From NCBI GenBank assembly GCA_903958915.1, contig CAJBVC010000247.1, forward strand, positions 1 to 5,770: 5,770 bases of DNA, read 5' to 3'. The translations under genes and the position numbers were made by a program. Below the pieces are notes generated by a model. The model saw nothing but the letters and a program-made list of their open reading frames with translations. It was not told the DNA's origin and made no database searches. This DNA comes from an uncultured beta proteobacterium. GTDB taxonomy: Bacteria; Pseudomonadota; Gammaproteobacteria; Burkholderiales; Burkholderiaceae_C. Below, in pieces: positions 1 to 5,361 of the stretch; positions within the stretch are counted from its first letter, which is position 1; every line of letters starts with the position of its first letter.

Positions 1-718
1 CCGAGCTCAGGTCGTACATGATCTGCATGTCAATGTTGGTTTCTGCAGCGGTATCGGCACCTGCTTCGTTCTTGCCCTTGGCGGCGATGAAGTTGGCAAA
101 GCCTTCAAACGAAAAACCGCTTGCACCCAAAGGAATACCCCAGACCACGCCGAGCATGGCGTGCGGGTCGTAGTTGTAGCGAGGGGTCGAGACGCCACTG
201 AAGGTGTTGAACGGCGCGTTGCTCTCCCAAAGATAGAGCAGGCTGATGTTCAAAACGCCTGGTACATCCATCATGAATGTGGGGCCCGCCACCAACATGC
301 GTTTCTTGGAGTTGTAGCCTGCGTCGGTCTTGGTGTTGTAGTCAAAGCCGGCGGTGATGCCCATACCGCGAACCGGTCCAAATGCATATTTGGAGCCGGT
401 GGCTTTCTCCAGATCCACTGTGTTGCGGTACACCACATACACTTCCTGCGCACCGTTGGTGGAGCCCTTGCCAGCAGGGTCTTTGCTGTCGGAGAGCAGC
501 ATATCGACATTGAAGAAGTTGGTGCCGTATTTGTAGCCACTGATGTGGTTGAGGTTGATGATGTCTTTGCTGATGGCATTGGCATTGAAAGGCTCGGCGT
601 AATCCGTTCCGTAGCGGTAGCCGATGGAAGTGTCGCTGAAGGTGGCGGCCTGTGCCGAAAGTGCGCAAGCGACGGTACCAGCGCAAGCCAGCGTGCGTGC
701 AACAGTTTGGTGCATCAT
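1..718 (-). CDS. Tsx-like outer-membrane channel protein (3' end beyond window)
   Basis: Probable beta-barrel channel of the nucleoside-specific Tsx family (often annotated 'outer envelope protein' in Burkholderiales), which lets small solutes such as nucleosides cross the outer membrane. Reading from 718 gives 239 codons without a stop. Residues 1-24 form a Sec signal peptide (MMHQTVARTL, then an Ala/Cys-rich core) with an AQA site before ATFSDTS. The mature part alternates polar and aromatic residues as barrel strands do (for example SIGYRYGTDY, NFFNVDMLLSDSKDP, GMGITAGFDYNTKT), and has the NHISGYKYG-NFF-D-LLSDS pattern I associate with this family. The start at 718 has GAGGA six bases upstream; a second ATG at 715 is also possible. 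It is divergent from the ABC importer genes, suggesting a shared substrate. The family is assigned from memory of its pattern, and the specificity for nucleosides is only inferred. The C-terminal strands lie outside the window. Confidence 0.78.
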   Translation of the reverse strand, partial: MMHQTVARTLACAGTVACALSAQAATFSDTSIGYRYGTDYAEPFNANAISKDIINLNHISGYKYGTNFFNVDMLLSDSKDPAGKGSTNGAQEVYVVYRNTVDLEKATGSKYAFGPVRGMGITAGFDYNTKTDAGYNSKKRMLVAGPTFMMDVPGVLNISLLYLWESNAPFNTFSGVSTPRYNYDPHAMLGVVWGIPLGASGFSFEGFANFIAAKGKNEAGADTAAETNIDMQIMYDLSS

Positions 719-890
719 GAAAATTCCTCAGTGAAGTTGGCGAAATGAAAACGTTCCGCTCCTCTGGCTAGCAAATTGCAGGCCACCTCCGCAAAAGCAT
801 TTGCACCACTTCGACGCACAGATGCGTAGGCACTGTTCTTGCGTAACCCGGTTGAACCTCTGATTTCCAACCCGTTCAACCGGAGCTCCC
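719..890. promoter_or_regulatory. Divergent intergenic regulatory region
   Basis: These 172 bp separate the start codons of the Tsx-like gene (minus) and the binding-protein gene (plus), so promoters for both directions should lie here. I could not find a convincing sigma-70 -35/-10 pair in either direction. The strongest structure is the inverted repeat at 848-883, described separately. A weaker 6-bp inverted repeat, GCAAAT (771-776) and ATTTGC (799-804), sits near the middle and could be a regulator site or chance. Confidence 0.6.
848..883. promoter_or_regulatory. Perfect 10-bp inverted repeat, candidate operator or RBS-masking hairpin
   Basis: CCGGTTGAAC at 848-857 is exactly mirrored by GTTCAACCGG at 874-883, with a 16-nt spacer. 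Each arm also contains its own small odd palindrome, GTTnAAC, at 851-857 and 874-880, centred 23 bp apart, which would suit two bound dimers of a transcription factor. The right arm ends in GG at 882-883, the first two bases of the GGAG Shine-Dalgarno sequence (882-885) of the gene starting at 891. If transcribed, the stem could partly hide that site. The sequence shows the symmetry; either regulatory role is inferred. Confidence 0.55.
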
Positions 891-1919
891 ATGAACAAAC
901 GTCATCTTCTGAAGGGTATCTTTGCAGCCGCAGCAGTACTCACTGCCAGTTGGTCCCAAGCCCAGGGAACTCCGATCAAGTTTCAGCTCGATTGGCGCTT
1001 CGAAGGCCCGGCGGCGCTGTTCCTCACACCTGCGGCCAAAGGCTACTTCAAGGACGCCAAGCTCGATGTCAGCATTGACGCTGGCAATGGTTCTGGCGGC
1101 ACAGTCACCCGTGTTGCCTCGGGTGCTTACGACATGGGCCTGGCCGATCTGGCAGCGTTGATGGAGTTCCACGCCAATAACCCAGACGCACCGAACAAAC
1201 CGGTAGCGGTGATGATGGTGTACAACGACACCCCAGCCTCGGTGATGGCACTCAAAAAATCGGGCATCAAGACTCCTGCTGACCTGGCGGGCAAGAAACT
1301 CGGCGCCCCGGTGTTTGATGCGGGACGCCGTGCCTTCCCCATCTTTGCCAAGGCCAACACCGTGGGTGCCGTGCAGTGGATTTCGATGGACCCACCGCTG
1401 CGCGAGACCATGCTGGTGCGCGGTGACGTGGACGCCATCACCGGCTTTACCTTCACGTCGCTGTTGAACCTGGAAGCGCGTGGCGTCAAAGCCCAGGATG
1501 TGGTGGTACTGCCGTACCCCGACCATGGCGTGAAGCTCTACGGCAATGCCATCATCGTGTCGCCCAAACTGCTCAAGGACAACCCGGCCGCCGTGAAGGC
1601 GTTCCTGACGGCGTTCGCCAAGGGCGTCAAGGAAGTGCTGGCCAACCCGGCTGCGGCGATTGCCGATGTGAAGGCACGCGACGGCATCATCAACGTCGAT
1701 CTGGAAACCCGCCGGCTCAAGCTGGCAATCGACACCGTGGTGACCAGCCCCAATGCCCGCGCCGAGGGCTTTGGTCAGATTGTTCCGGGGCGGCTTGCGC
1801 TGATGGCCAGCCAGGTGTCAGACGCCTTTGCGACCAAGTCGCGCGTCAACCCGGATGTGGTGTGGAACGGCTCATTCCTTCCAGCCAAGGCCGAATTGGA
1901 CGTCTTCCCGAAGAAGTAA
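891..1919 (+). CDS. ABC transporter periplasmic substrate-binding protein, NMT1/THI5-like
   Basis: Periplasmic receptor that should capture the solute and deliver it to the permease and ATPase encoded downstream. The protein has 342 residues, the usual size for the SsuA/TauA/ThiY-type family. Residues 1-24 are a Sec signal peptide (MNKRHLLKG, then an Ala-rich core) with a likely cut at SQA|QG; no lipobox cysteine is seen, so it should be soluble. The mature N-terminus shows the NMT1/THI5 hallmarks: IKFQLDW near residues 29-35, a GYFKDAKLDV segment, the glycine-rich GNGSGGT loop and then VASGAYDMGLADLAAL. LDW and the glycine loop recall ThiY/THI5 pyrimidine-precursor binders, but the same fold serves sulfonates, nitrate and aromatic compounds, so the ligand is open. 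The ATG at 891 has GGAG at 882-885, five bases upstream. It is first in the importer operon; the ATPase gene follows after 76 nt. Confidence 0.9.
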   Translation: MNKRHLLKGIFAAAAVLTASWSQAQGTPIKFQLDWRFEGPAALFLTPAAKGYFKDAKLDVSIDAGNGSGGTVTRVASGAYDMGLADLAALMEFHANNPDAPNKPVAVMMVYNDTPASVMALKKSGIKTPADLAGKKLGAPVFDAGRRAFPIFAKANTVGAVQWISMDPPLRETMLVRGDVDAITGFTFTSLLNLEARGVKAQDVVVLPYPDHGVKLYGNAIIVSPKLLKDNPAAVKAFLTAFAKGVKEVLANPAAAIADVKARDGIINVDLETRRLKLAIDTVVTSPNARAEGFGQIVPGRLALMASQVSDAFATKSRVNPDVVWNGSFLPAKAELDVFPKK

Positions 1920-1939
1920 TTCAGCGCAAACCGCTTAAC

Positions 1940-1989
1940 TGCTCCTATTTCAATAGCTGCTCACGCACTGAATATGAGCGCTGGAGGCC
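1940..1989 (+). repeat. 50-nt dispersed repeat, copy A
   Basis: First of three gap-free 50-nt copies (A, B, C) in the same orientation. All begin TGCTCCTATT, share TAGC at element positions 15-18 and TCACGCA at 22-28, and are identical in all three at 28 of 50 positions. Copy A matches C at 35 and B at 33 positions. It can fold as AGC(t)GCTCA against TGAGCGCT with an 11-nt loop. It fills most of the gap between the binding-protein and ATPase genes and contains GGAGG (1983-1987), the likely ribosome-binding site of the ATPase gene. The element resembles an intergenic repeat common in Comamonadaceae genomes, recalled rather than searched. Confidence 0.8.
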
Positions 1990-1995
1990 AATTTC

Positions 1996-2844
1996 ATGAG
2001 TGATTCCGTGCAGCAAGCTGCGCCCCTGTTTGTCGACTTTGACGACGTCTGGCTCGCCTACAACGAGCAGATGCTGAAAGAAAACCACTTCGCGGTGGAG
2101 GCCATTGACCTGAAGGTCCGCCAGGGCGAGTTCATTGCCATCGTGGGGCCGTCGGGCTGCGGCAAATCCACCTTCATGAAGCTGGCCACGGGGCTGAAGA
2201 TGCCCTCCATGGGCAAAATCAGGATCGACGGGCAGCCGGTGACGGGGCCGCTCAAGATCTCCGGCATGGCGTTTCAGGCGCCCTCGCTGCTACCGTGGCG
2301 CACCACGGTGGACAACGTGCTGCTGCCACTGGAAATCGTGGAGCCTTTTCGCAGCAGCTTTAAGGCCAAACGCGCCGAGTATGTAGAGCGCGCCCGCAAG
2401 CTCCTGCAAAAGGTGGGGCTGGGCGGCTACGAGGACAAGTTTCCCTGGCAACTTTCGGGTGGCATGCAGCAGCGCGCGAGCATTTGCCGGGCCCTTATCC
2501 ATGAACCCAAGATGCTGCTGCTCGATGAGCCCTTCGGTGCGCTGGACGCGTTCACCCGCGAAGAGCTGTGGTGCATTCTGCGCGACCTCTGGACCGAGCA
2601 GCGGTTCAACGTGATTCTGGTTACCCACGACCTGCGCGAGTCGGTGTTTCTGGCCGACACGGTGTACGTGATGAGCAAGAGCCCTGGTCGCTTCGTTGTC
2701 CAGCGTAGCATCGACCTGCCGCGCCCACGCGATCTGGAGCTCACCTACACCAAAGAATTCACCGACATAGTGCATGAACTGCGCAGCCATATTGGTGCCA
2801 TCCGCCAGACACCGCGCTCCACTGCCGACAGGGAACTCGTATGA
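1996..2844 (+). CDS. ABC transporter ATP-binding protein (SsuB/TauB/NrtD group)
   Basis: Cytoplasmic ATPase that powers the importer. All nucleotide-binding motifs are intact in the 282-residue protein: Walker A GPSGCGKST (51-59), Q-loop glutamine in AFQAP (Q94), signature LSGGMQQR (153-160), Walker B LLLDEP (174-179), D-loop GALDA (181-185) and the switch histidine in VTHD (H211). The motif wording and the QAPSLLPWRTTVDNVLLPLE stretch after the Q-loop are typical of the nitrate/sulfonate/taurine ATPases. It probably works as a homodimer, because only one ATPase gene is present. The ATG at 1996 has GGAGG at 1983-1987, eight bases upstream and inside repeat copy A. The stop overlaps the permease start by 4 nt (ATGA), implying coupled translation. 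The C-terminal tail after about residue 270 is polar and unremarkable. Confidence 0.95.
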   Translation: MSDSVQQAAPLFVDFDDVWLAYNEQMLKENHFAVEAIDLKVRQGEFIAIVGPSGCGKSTFMKLATGLKMPSMGKIRIDGQPVTGPLKISGMAFQAPSLLPWRTTVDNVLLPLEIVEPFRSSFKAKRAEYVERARKLLQKVGLGGYEDKFPWQLSGGMQQRASICRALIHEPKMLLLDEPFGALDAFTREELWCILRDLWTEQRFNVILVTHDLRESVFLADTVYVMSKSPGRFVVQRSIDLPRPRDLELTYTKEFTDIVHELRSHIGAIRQTPRSTADRELV

Positions 2845-3608
2845 ACAGCAAACAGGTAGAACTCTGGTCGCCATGGATTTTGCTGGTGGCGGTGATTGCA
2901 CTGTGGCAGATTCTGTGCTCGGCGTTCAATGTGTCCGAGTTCATTTTTCCCAGCCCGTTGCGCATCTGGGACCAGTTTCTCGAATACCGGGGGCTGATCG
3001 CCGGCCACGCCTGGCGCACCTTCTGGGTGACCATGGCTGGCTTTGGGCTGGCCATTGTGGTTGGGGTACTGCTGGGCTTTGTGATCGGCAGTTCACGTCT
3101 GGCTTACGCCGCGGTGTACCCGTTGATGACGGCCTTCAATGCGCTGCCCAAGGCCGCCTTTGTTCCCATTCTGGTAGTGTGGTTTGGTATCGGCGCCGGG
3201 CCTGCCATTCTTACGGCCTTCCTGATCAGCTTCTTCCCCATCATGGTCAATATCGCGACCGGCCTTGCCACGTTGGAGCCTGAGCTGGAAGATGTGCTGC
3301 GGGTGCTGGGCGCCAAACGCTGGGACGTGCTGGTGAAGGTGGGCCTGCCGCGTTCCATGCCGTACTTCTATGCCTCGCTCAAAGTGGCGATTACGCTGGC
3401 ATTTGTAGGAACCACCGTGTCGGAGATGACCGCCTCCAATGAGGGCATCGGCTACCTGCTGATCTCGGCCGGCTCGGCCATGCAGATGGGCCTGGCGTTT
3501 GCCGGCCTGGTGGTGGTGGGCGCCATGGCGATGGTGATGTACGAGCTGTTCAGCATCGTCGAGAAGCACACCACTGGCTGGGCGCACCGCGGGTCGCAGA
3601 ACCATTGA
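2841..3608 (+). CDS. ABC transporter permease (SsuC/TauC-like)
   Basis: Inner-membrane channel subunit of the importer. The 255-residue protein has about six hydrophobic segments, roughly at 10-28, 62-84, 90-115, 119-140, 180-200 and 215-240. The cytoplasmic EAA loop that docks on the ATPase is visible at about 149-170, with the conserved glycine in VLGAKRW and the closing GLP. LPKAAFVPILVVWFGIG just before it is a hallmark of nitrate/sulfonate/taurine permeases. Only one permease gene is present, so a homodimer is likely. Translation begins at the ATGA overlap with the ATPase gene. It is the last gene of the operon in the plus direction; the next genes are convergent. The family assignment is secure, the substrate is not. 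Confidence 0.93.
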   Translation: MNSKQVELWSPWILLVAVIALWQILCSAFNVSEFIFPSPLRIWDQFLEYRGLIAGHAWRTFWVTMAGFGLAIVVGVLLGFVIGSSRLAYAAVYPLMTAFNALPKAAFVPILVVWFGIGAGPAILTAFLISFFPIMVNIATGLATLEPELEDVLRVLGAKRWDVLVKVGLPRSMPYFYASLKVAITLAFVGTTVSEMTASNEGIGYLLISAGSAMQMGLAFAGLVVVGAMAMVMYELFSIVEKHTTGWAHRGSQNH

Positions 3609-3801
3609 AGTCAAGGTTGGGCGAGTTGCTGCGCTATGGGTGGACGCCATGAAGGCATCGAATCGGTAAACGCCGAGAGCGCATGCCATACAAAGACCGC
3701 GATGCTGCTCCTATTGTCGTAGCTATTCACGCATGTTCTGCGGGCGTTGGATGGCTTACCTGTAGTGGAAGAAAACCTTCTCCTGCGGTGACGCGATAGT
3801 G
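3609..3801. other. Gene-free gap between convergent operons
   Basis: These 193 nt lie between the ends of the permease gene (plus) and brnA (minus). Apart from repeat copy B, I see no coding sequence and no hairpin followed by a T-run that would serve as a clear terminator for either side. A short GAAG/CTTC pairing near 3770-3780 is too weak to call. Confidence 0.6.
3706..3755 (+). repeat. 50-nt dispersed repeat, copy B
   Basis: Second copy of the element, matching copy C at 36 of 50 positions and copy A at 33. It keeps the TGCTCCTATT start, TAGC and TCACGCA blocks. A small hairpin is possible between CGCA and TGCG around a 5-nt loop (element positions 25-37). It lies between the convergent ABC operon and brnTA and no gene overlaps it. 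There is no T-run after the stem, so a terminator role is not supported. Confidence 0.75.
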
Positions 3802-4086
3802 CTACGGCGCGTGCAGTTCCTCGCGAATGACCTCGCGCAGTGCCTCCTTCAACGCATCCGCCTCCAGGCCACGGCGCAGCGTTTCATTGATCAGAGTCTG
3901 GTAGCCACGTCCACCGGCACGTGCCTTGTATGCCTGAAGCACCGCGTCGTCGAGCATGATGGTGATGCGGTGCTTACCCATTTGCTTGCTCAGCGCAGCG
4001 GAAAATTCGGGAGCAGTGACGTCCTTCATGCCGACCCGCAGGCGAGGGGGCTTACTAGAGGTAGGAGAAGAATTGGCGTGTTTCAT
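3802..4086 (-). CDS. brnA: BrnA-type antitoxin (CopG/ribbon-helix-helix)
   Basis: Antitoxin expected to bind and neutralise the BrnT toxin and to repress the operon by binding DNA. The 94-residue protein has a disordered, Ser/Pro-rich start and then a ribbon-helix-helix-like part: the strand HRITIMLDDAVLQAYKA (about 39-55), GRGYQTLINETLRRGLEA (about 59-76) and a charged C-terminal helix ending in REELHAP. The GYQTLIN-LR pattern is what BrnA proteins usually show. The ATG at 4086 lies inside the end of brnT, overlapping it by 32 nt, with GAGG nine bases upstream; an internal ATG at 4029 would remove the first 19 residues and is less likely. Toxin-first order and overlap fit known brnTA operons. 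Confidence 0.87.
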   Translation of the reverse strand: MKHANSSPTSSKPPRLRVGMKDVTAPEFSAALSKQMGKHRITIMLDDAVLQAYKARAGGRGYQTLINETLRRGLEADALKEALREVIREELHAP

Positions 4087-4324
4087 GGTTTTCTGCCTCG
4101 CGCATGGAAATGATGTGAATTTCGTCGTCGGTTTCTGTGTGGGTAATGACCACCACTACAGCGCCAAGAAGTCCGGTCGTGTTGAAGCGCTGCTCGCCTT
4201 GGTAGTTGTGTTTGTCTTCAACGGTGGATGTTGGGCCATTGAAAACACTTTCTGCGTCCGAGAAATCAAACCCGTGCTTCTTCAGGTTGGTCTGCCGTTT
4301 GGATTCGTGCCAAGAAAAGCGCAT
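4055..4324 (-). CDS. brnT: BrnT family type II toxin (putative ribonuclease)
   Basis: BrnT toxins have a RelE-like fold and cleave RNA, slowing growth when the antitoxin is lost. The 89-residue protein has the usual length and the family pattern: FSWHESKRQTNLKKHGFDF at residues 3-21 (family form F-W-x-x-x-K-x-x-x-N-x-x-K-H-G), AESVFNGP, EQRFNTTG, a VVVVITHTE strand, and IHIISMREAENHETRQFF at the end. One small departure is WH where most members have WD. It is followed directly by brnA, which overlaps its last 32 nt. No Shine-Dalgarno sequence is visible before the ATG at 4324, and the predicted promoter lies so close that the mRNA may be almost leaderless. The reading frame is intact, so the toxin may be active. 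Confidence 0.88.
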   Translation of the reverse strand: MRFSWHESKRQTNLKKHGFDFSDAESVFNGPTSTVEDKHNYQGEQRFNTTGLLGAVVVVITHTETDDEIHIISMREAENHETRQFFSYL

Positions 4325-4371
4325 CTACTGAATTATGCATATAAAGTTATGCATGACAAGCGCAGTGTCAA
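4325..4371 (-). promoter_or_regulatory. brnTA promoter with repeated ATGCATAA operator candidate
   Basis: On the minus strand a -35 TTGTCA (4359-4354) is followed after 16 nt by a -10 CATAAT (4337-4332); each matches the sigma-70 consensus at five of six bases. The octamer ATGCATAA occurs twice, at 4354-4347 and 4340-4333, 14 nt apart, one just after the -35 and one over the -10, and its ATGCAT core is itself a palindrome. This is where an autorepressor such as BrnA would be expected to bind. Transcription would begin within a few bases of the brnT ATG. A perfect TTGACA at 4371-4366 is also present but has no good -10 at normal spacing. Confidence 0.62.
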
Positions 4372-4555
4372 TTCCTTAGCAACCAAAGCATGGTGGCTCA
4401 TACTGTTGAGTTGGTAGGCAGCAGAGCCTATGCCCGATTGCGCAGGCCACACAAAGGTCACATTTGCTCCTATTTTTATAGCCGCTCACGCACGTTCCAC
4501 GGGCGTCAGCAGCCTTTTTTGAATAGATTCTCCGGCTGCGTCGTCACAAGGTGCA
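4372..4555. other. Non-coding gap between the two toxin-antitoxin operons
   Basis: This stretch holds repeat copy C and little else I can support. A 5-bp hairpin (TAGGC 4415-4419 with GCCTA 4426-4430) is present without a T-run. The short plus-strand reading frame here shows no recognisable protein pattern and runs antisense into the PIN toxin gene. Confidence 0.5.
4465..4514 (+). repeat. 50-nt dispersed repeat, copy C
   Basis: Third copy of the element, matching A at 35 and B at 36 of 50 positions. It has the best stem of the three: GCTcACGC (element positions 20-27) pairs with GCGTcAGC (39-46) except for one C-C mismatch, with an 11-nt loop. Six T residues follow at 4515-4520, giving a terminator-like look on the plus strand, but no plus-strand gene lies upstream within reach. 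It sits downstream of the PIN toxin gene and upstream of brnT. Confidence 0.78.
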
Positions 4556-4966
4556 TCAGCCGGCTGGCAAGCTCAAATATTCAAGCGGGGTATAGGCGCG
4601 CACCGGGCTGCCGGCAAAGTCACGCAGGTTGTGGGTGACAATGGCTTTGGCACCAGCCTGATGGGCCGCGTGGGCTAACACGGCGTCTTCAAAGTCTGGC
4701 ATGTTCGCTTCCAGCGCCATTTGCAGGGTCGTTCGAGTGACTGCAGCAATGTCGTACAGGCTTAGAAGTGCCTGCATGGCGCGCTTTGCGCCGTCACGTC
4801 CCAGCTGTTTGCGCGCAAGGTAGTCTATGGTCGTTACCGTTGTAGCGCACAGCATCGCGCGAAGCTCGCCCGACTCTACGCGCTCGCTCAATTGGCGGGC
4901 GGCAGCAAAGTGCTCTGGTCGTTCCAGCAGCAAGTCCAGAATGACATTGGTGTCGATCAGAATCAC
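4556..4966 (-). CDS. PIN-domain (VapC-like) toxin ribonuclease
   Basis: Probable toxin that cuts RNA with metal ions held by acidic residues. The 136-residue protein is a complete PIN domain: MILIDTNVILDLLLERPEHF at the start with the first acidic residue D5 in DTN, D48 in the TTIDYL segment, NMPDFEDAVLAHAA (89-102) carrying D91 and D94, and the late motif IVTHNLRDF (109-117) with D116. The closing YTPLEYLSLPAG is also common in this subfamily. THN replaces the more usual TRN. Its ATG overlaps the stop of the preceding antitoxin gene by 4 nt (4963-4966), so the two are translated together. All expected acidic positions are kept, so activity is plausible. The RNA target cannot be inferred. Confidence 0.88.
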   Translation of the reverse strand: MILIDTNVILDLLLERPEHFAAARQLSERVESGELRAMLCATTVTTIDYLARKQLGRDGAKRAMQALLSLYDIAAVTRTTLQMALEANMPDFEDAVLAHAAHQAGAKAIVTHNLRDFAGSPVRAYTPLEYLSLPAG

Positions 4967-5277
4967 CGCGCAGTGCCCGTGGAGGTATCCAGGTGTTTGC
5001 GTTCCAGATAGGCATAGTAGTCATCCTCACTCACCGGCTTTTGGCCGGGCAGCGGCTTGAGGATGCCCGTCAGACTAAGGGTTACGGGGCTTGTGCAAGC
5101 GGACCCGGAAGGCTTTGCGCCGCCATCGCCCTGAAGGTTTTCTTCAACCGCATTGCGTGACAAAGCCGCGAAGTAGTTGGCCACCATTTGCGATACCGAG
5201 CTTCCGTGGGCTGCTGCGTAGTCCTTGGCACCGGCAATCAAGGTTTCGTCCATGCGCAAAGTGAGTTTGGTATTCAT
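4963..5277 (-). CDS. Ribbon-helix-helix antitoxin partner of the PIN toxin (DUF6364-like)
   Basis: Antitoxin expected to repress its own promoter through the N-terminal domain and to block the PIN toxin through its C-terminal end. The 104-residue protein starts MNTKLTLRMDETLIAGAKDY, a typical ribbon-helix-helix strand and first helix, followed by AAAHGSSVSQMVANYFAALS (21-40) for the second helix. The C-terminal part, GILKPLPGQKPVSEDDYYAYLERKHLD, resembles the toxin-binding tail of proteins annotated DUF6364. Between them lies a Gly/Ser/Ala-rich linker (about residues 43-64) that seems longer than usual. The ATG at 5277 is the only sensible start, since the strand motif begins there, but no Shine-Dalgarno sequence is evident upstream. 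It precedes and overlaps the toxin gene by 4 nt. Confidence 0.8.
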   Translation of the reverse strand: MNTKLTLRMDETLIAGAKDYAAAHGSSVSQMVANYFAALSRNAVEENLQGDGGAKPSGSACTSPVTLSLTGILKPLPGQKPVSEDDYYAYLERKHLDTSTGTAR

Positions 5278-5291
5278 GGCATTGGTGTGGT

Positions 5292-5313
5292 GTACAAACC
5301 GAAATAATTGTAC
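5292..5313 (-). promoter_or_regulatory. Palindrome over the -10 of the antitoxin-PIN toxin operon
   Basis: GTACAA (5292-5297) and TTGTAC (5308-5313) form a perfect 6-bp inverted repeat with a 10-nt spacer, 15 bases upstream of the antitoxin ATG. On the minus strand the distal arm overlaps TACAAT (5312-5307), a five-of-six match to a -10 box. No good -35 is seen at normal spacing (TTGCGC at 5333-5328 gives only 15 nt). The layout suits autorepression by the ribbon-helix-helix antitoxin; that role is inferred. Confidence 0.5.
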
Positions 5314-5361
5314 GGCAAGGATTGGCGCGCAATTCCCGACCCGCGATGATGCTCTCGTTTT

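Noticed and set aside
161..748. Long plus-strand open frame opposite the Tsx-like gene.
   Set aside because: Its translation shows no domain pattern, while the minus frame has a signal peptide, a good ribosome-binding site and barrel-like sequence.
747..758. GAAAACGTTCCG upstream of the Tsx-like gene, resembling a LacI/PurR-type operator.
   Set aside because: Only one half fits the palindrome; no LacI-type regulator gene is visible in the window.
876..1526. Long minus-strand open frame opposite the binding-protein gene.
   Set aside because: It is antisense to a clear NMT1-type protein; the His/Arg/Gly-rich translation is typical of shadow frames in GC-rich DNA.
3093..3689. Minus-strand open frame of 198 codons opposite the permease gene.
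   Set aside because: It is rich in His, Arg and Gln with no recognisable motif and is antisense to an intact permease.
4366..4371. Perfect TTGACA as the -35 of brnTA.
   Set aside because: No acceptable -10 lies 16-18 nt away; TTGTCA with CATAAT gives the better pair. It may still belong to a secondary promoter.
1940..4514. The 50-nt repeats as a possible CRISPR array.
   Set aside because: The copies are hundreds of bases apart, diverged, and separated by genes, with no cas genes nearby.
4481..4520. Hairpin of repeat copy C followed by six T residues, resembling an intrinsic terminator on the plus strand.
   Set aside because: No plus-strand gene lies just upstream, the stem has a mismatch and is part of the dispersed repeat, and the T-run is not present after the other two copies.
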